Notes under the pieces: generated by a model
The model's database searches: none
What the model saw: only the letters and a program-made list of their open reading frames with translations
What the model was told of the DNA's origin: nothing
Shown: positions 4,465-5,468 of the stretch, piece by piece
Layout: each line of letters starts with the position of its first letter
Position numbering within the stretch: position 1 is the first letter of the stretch
Assembly (NCBI GenBank): GCA_031281765.1
Contig: JAITEX010000141.1
Span: 1-5,468 of the forward strand
Source of the DNA: Eubacteriales Family XIII. Incertae Sedis bacterium
GTDB taxonomy: Bacteria > Bacillota > Clostridia > Peptostreptococcales > Anaerovoracaceae
DNA: 5,468 bases
Direction: 5' to 3'
Made by a program: the position numbers and the translations under genes

Positions 4465-5468
4465 TTATGAGAGGTATTTGCCGTCCCCCGCGCCTTTCGG
4501 GCTTCGGAGGCTGAACGCGCCCGCGAGAGCGCTCGCTATGAGCAGGGCCGCGCTTAGGCCGAGCCACTTATCGGCCAAAACCGAATTGCTCGCCGACATA
4601 TCCTCTATGACGAGGAAGGCTGTGATGCTTACGGCGGCGCAGGCGATGCTGGCGATAAGCCAACTCAGGCCCGTATGGCCCTTGCCCGCCTCTCCGCCGG
4701 CCAACCGGCGCGCCTTACGGCGCCACGCGAGCAGGAAGGCTAAGATAAGGAGCAGGCCCATCAGGGCGAAGATGCCGTTCAGCAGCGGCCATGTGTCGCC
4801 CCACGCGCTTCCGTCCGCGCCCTTCGGCGCAAACAGCGGCAGGCCGCCTATGAGGGGTATGCCCTGTTCGCGGGCAGCCGCCTTGATGTCTGTGACGGCG
4901 AGCGGGGTCTGCGAACTCGGAATCGTACTCGGCGGCGTCACGACGGTTTCGTCCTCGGCCGCGTACTGCGCCTTGATGACCGCGTCGGCATGGACGTCCG
5001 TCCACGCGTCGGCTCCCCGGTCCCAACCGGTAAAGGCATAGCCTGCCCGCGCCGGGTCGGCCGGAAGCGTTGCGCTCTCGCCTTCCCGTACGCTTTCTGT
5101 CCGGAGCACCGCCCCATCCTCATCGATAAAGGTAATCGTGTAATAGTTCTCTTCTTCCGTCGGTTGCGCAGCGCTTCCGGGCGTAGTGCCGCCGGATGCA
5201 GCGCCGCCCGAGGTGTTCCCGGAGGCATTGCCGCCGGAAGTTCCCTGCCCCGGCTGGACGGGGTTTTCCGTCCACGTTGCCGCTACCGTCAGGTCCTCCG
5301 TTACCGAGCCAAATGACTGATCCCAGCCGCCGAACGTATAGCCGCTATGAGCCGGGGCCTGCGGCGCTGAAGCCGCGGCGCCGTATTCGACGGTCTGCGT
5401 TTTCAGTGTCTGGCCGTAGCCGTCCGTAAAGATGACCGTATACGTGTTTATCCCGTAATACAGTTTCA
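4465..5468 (-). CDS. Surface protein with InlB-type repeats and three-helix C-terminal membrane anchor (C-terminal part)
   Basis: The reading frame stays open from the stop at 4467-4465 to the window edge, giving 333 C-terminal residues; the start is outside. Numbering from the edge: repeat 1 (about 8-65) runs from YTVIFTDGYG to SGYTFGGWD and ends AATW; a Gly/Ser/Thr-rich linker follows (66-107); repeat 2 (about 108-168) runs from YYTITFIDEDG to AGYAFTGWD and ends KAQY. These are the small beta-grasp repeats found in Listeria internalin B and many Firmicutes surface proteins, usually in adhesins. After a Pro/Thr spacer come three predicted membrane helices: TWPLLN plus a hydrophobic run (225-248) closed by RRKARR, a second (268-287) followed by EDM, and a third (303-320) after DKW. 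There is no LPXTG motif. Function beyond surface attachment is not visible. A GTG at 5109-5107 would cut through repeat 2 and is not a credible start. Confidence 0.88.
   Translation of the reverse strand, partial: KLYYGINTYTVIFTDGYGQTLKTQTVEYGAAASAPQAPAHSGYTFGGWDQSFGSVTEDLTVAATWTENPVQPGQGTSGGNASGNTSGGAASGGTTPGSAAQPTEEENYYTITFIDEDGAVLRTESVREGESATLPADPARAGYAFTGWDRGADAWTDVHADAVIKAQYAAEDETVVTPPSTIPSSQTPLAVTDIKAAAREQGIPLIGGLPLFAPKGADGSAWGDTWPLLNGIFALMGLLLILAFLLAWRRKARRLAGGEAGKGHTGLSWLIASIACAAVSITAFLVIEDMSASNSVLADKWLGLSAALLIASALAGAFSLRSPKGAGDGKYLS

Noticed and set aside
4411..4470. Short plus-strand ORF of 19 codons starting ATGAAAGTG
   Set aside because: No ribosome binding site and it overlaps the hairpins and the end of the surface-protein gene; nothing supports translation.
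4848..4860. Possible sortase motif in the surface protein (IPLIGGLPLF region)
   Set aside because: No LPXTG or close variant is present, and three hydrophobic helices follow instead of one helix with a short charged tail.
4424..5041. 205-codon plus-strand open frame opposite the surface-protein gene
   Set aside because: Low-complexity Ala/Arg/Ser-rich translation antisense to recognisable repeats and membrane helices; no ribosome binding site.
1..5468. CRISPR arrays, tRNA or rRNA genes, transposases, prophage genes
   Set aside because: No regularly spaced repeats, no tRNA-like folds noticed, and no reading frame resembling transposase, integrase or phage proteins.

Overview
The window looks like part of a chromosome from an anaerobic, Clostridia-type (Firmicutes) bacterium of moderately high GC. 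The clues are strong AAGGAGG-type ribosome binding sites ahead of most genes, a type I-beta DAHP synthase, a lipoprotein-type ABC solute receptor, and a surface protein with InlB-type repeats and a three-helix C-terminal anchor of a kind I associate with Clostridia. This placement is inference; no rRNA or other marker gene is present.

Layout. (1) Positions 1-1244, minus strand: the start of an ABC importer operon. A solute-binding lipoprotein of the putative 2-aminoethylphosphonate family (phnS-like) is followed, after 6 bases, by the first 37 codons of its ATPase (phnT-like), which leaves the window just before the P-loop. (2) Positions 1245-1398: a divergent intergenic region with promoter elements facing both ways. 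(3) Positions 1399-3567, plus strand: a tight three-gene operon of DAHP synthase (entry to the shikimate pathway), prephenate dehydrogenase (tyrosine branch) and a small ArsR-type winged-helix regulator whose TTG start overlaps the tyrA stop codon. A weak hairpin terminator follows. (4) Positions 3598-4338, minus strand: an AT-rich AbrB-type antitoxin and PIN-domain toxin pair (VapBC-like), with its own promoter and a perfect 7-bp inverted repeat over the -10 element. (5) Positions 4370-4404: a 14-bp perfect hairpin. (6) Positions 4465-5468, minus strand: the C-terminal 333 residues of a large surface protein, with two InlB-type repeats, a Gly/Ser linker and a three-helix membrane anchor. Its start lies beyond the window.

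How the parts fit. The two aromatic genes supply the first committed step and the tyrosine-specific oxidation. The predicted leader of this operon is only about 22 nt, too short for a T-box or attenuator, so control probably acts on transcription initiation. The co-transcribed ArsR protein is the obvious candidate regulator. The toxin-antitoxin pair has a clearly different base composition and looks acquired. I see no CRISPR array, tRNA, rRNA, transposase or wholly new multi-gene system. The least ordinary items are the ArsR gene in an aromatic amino-acid operon, the C-terminal anchor module, and the hairpin between the surface gene and the toxin-antitoxin pair.
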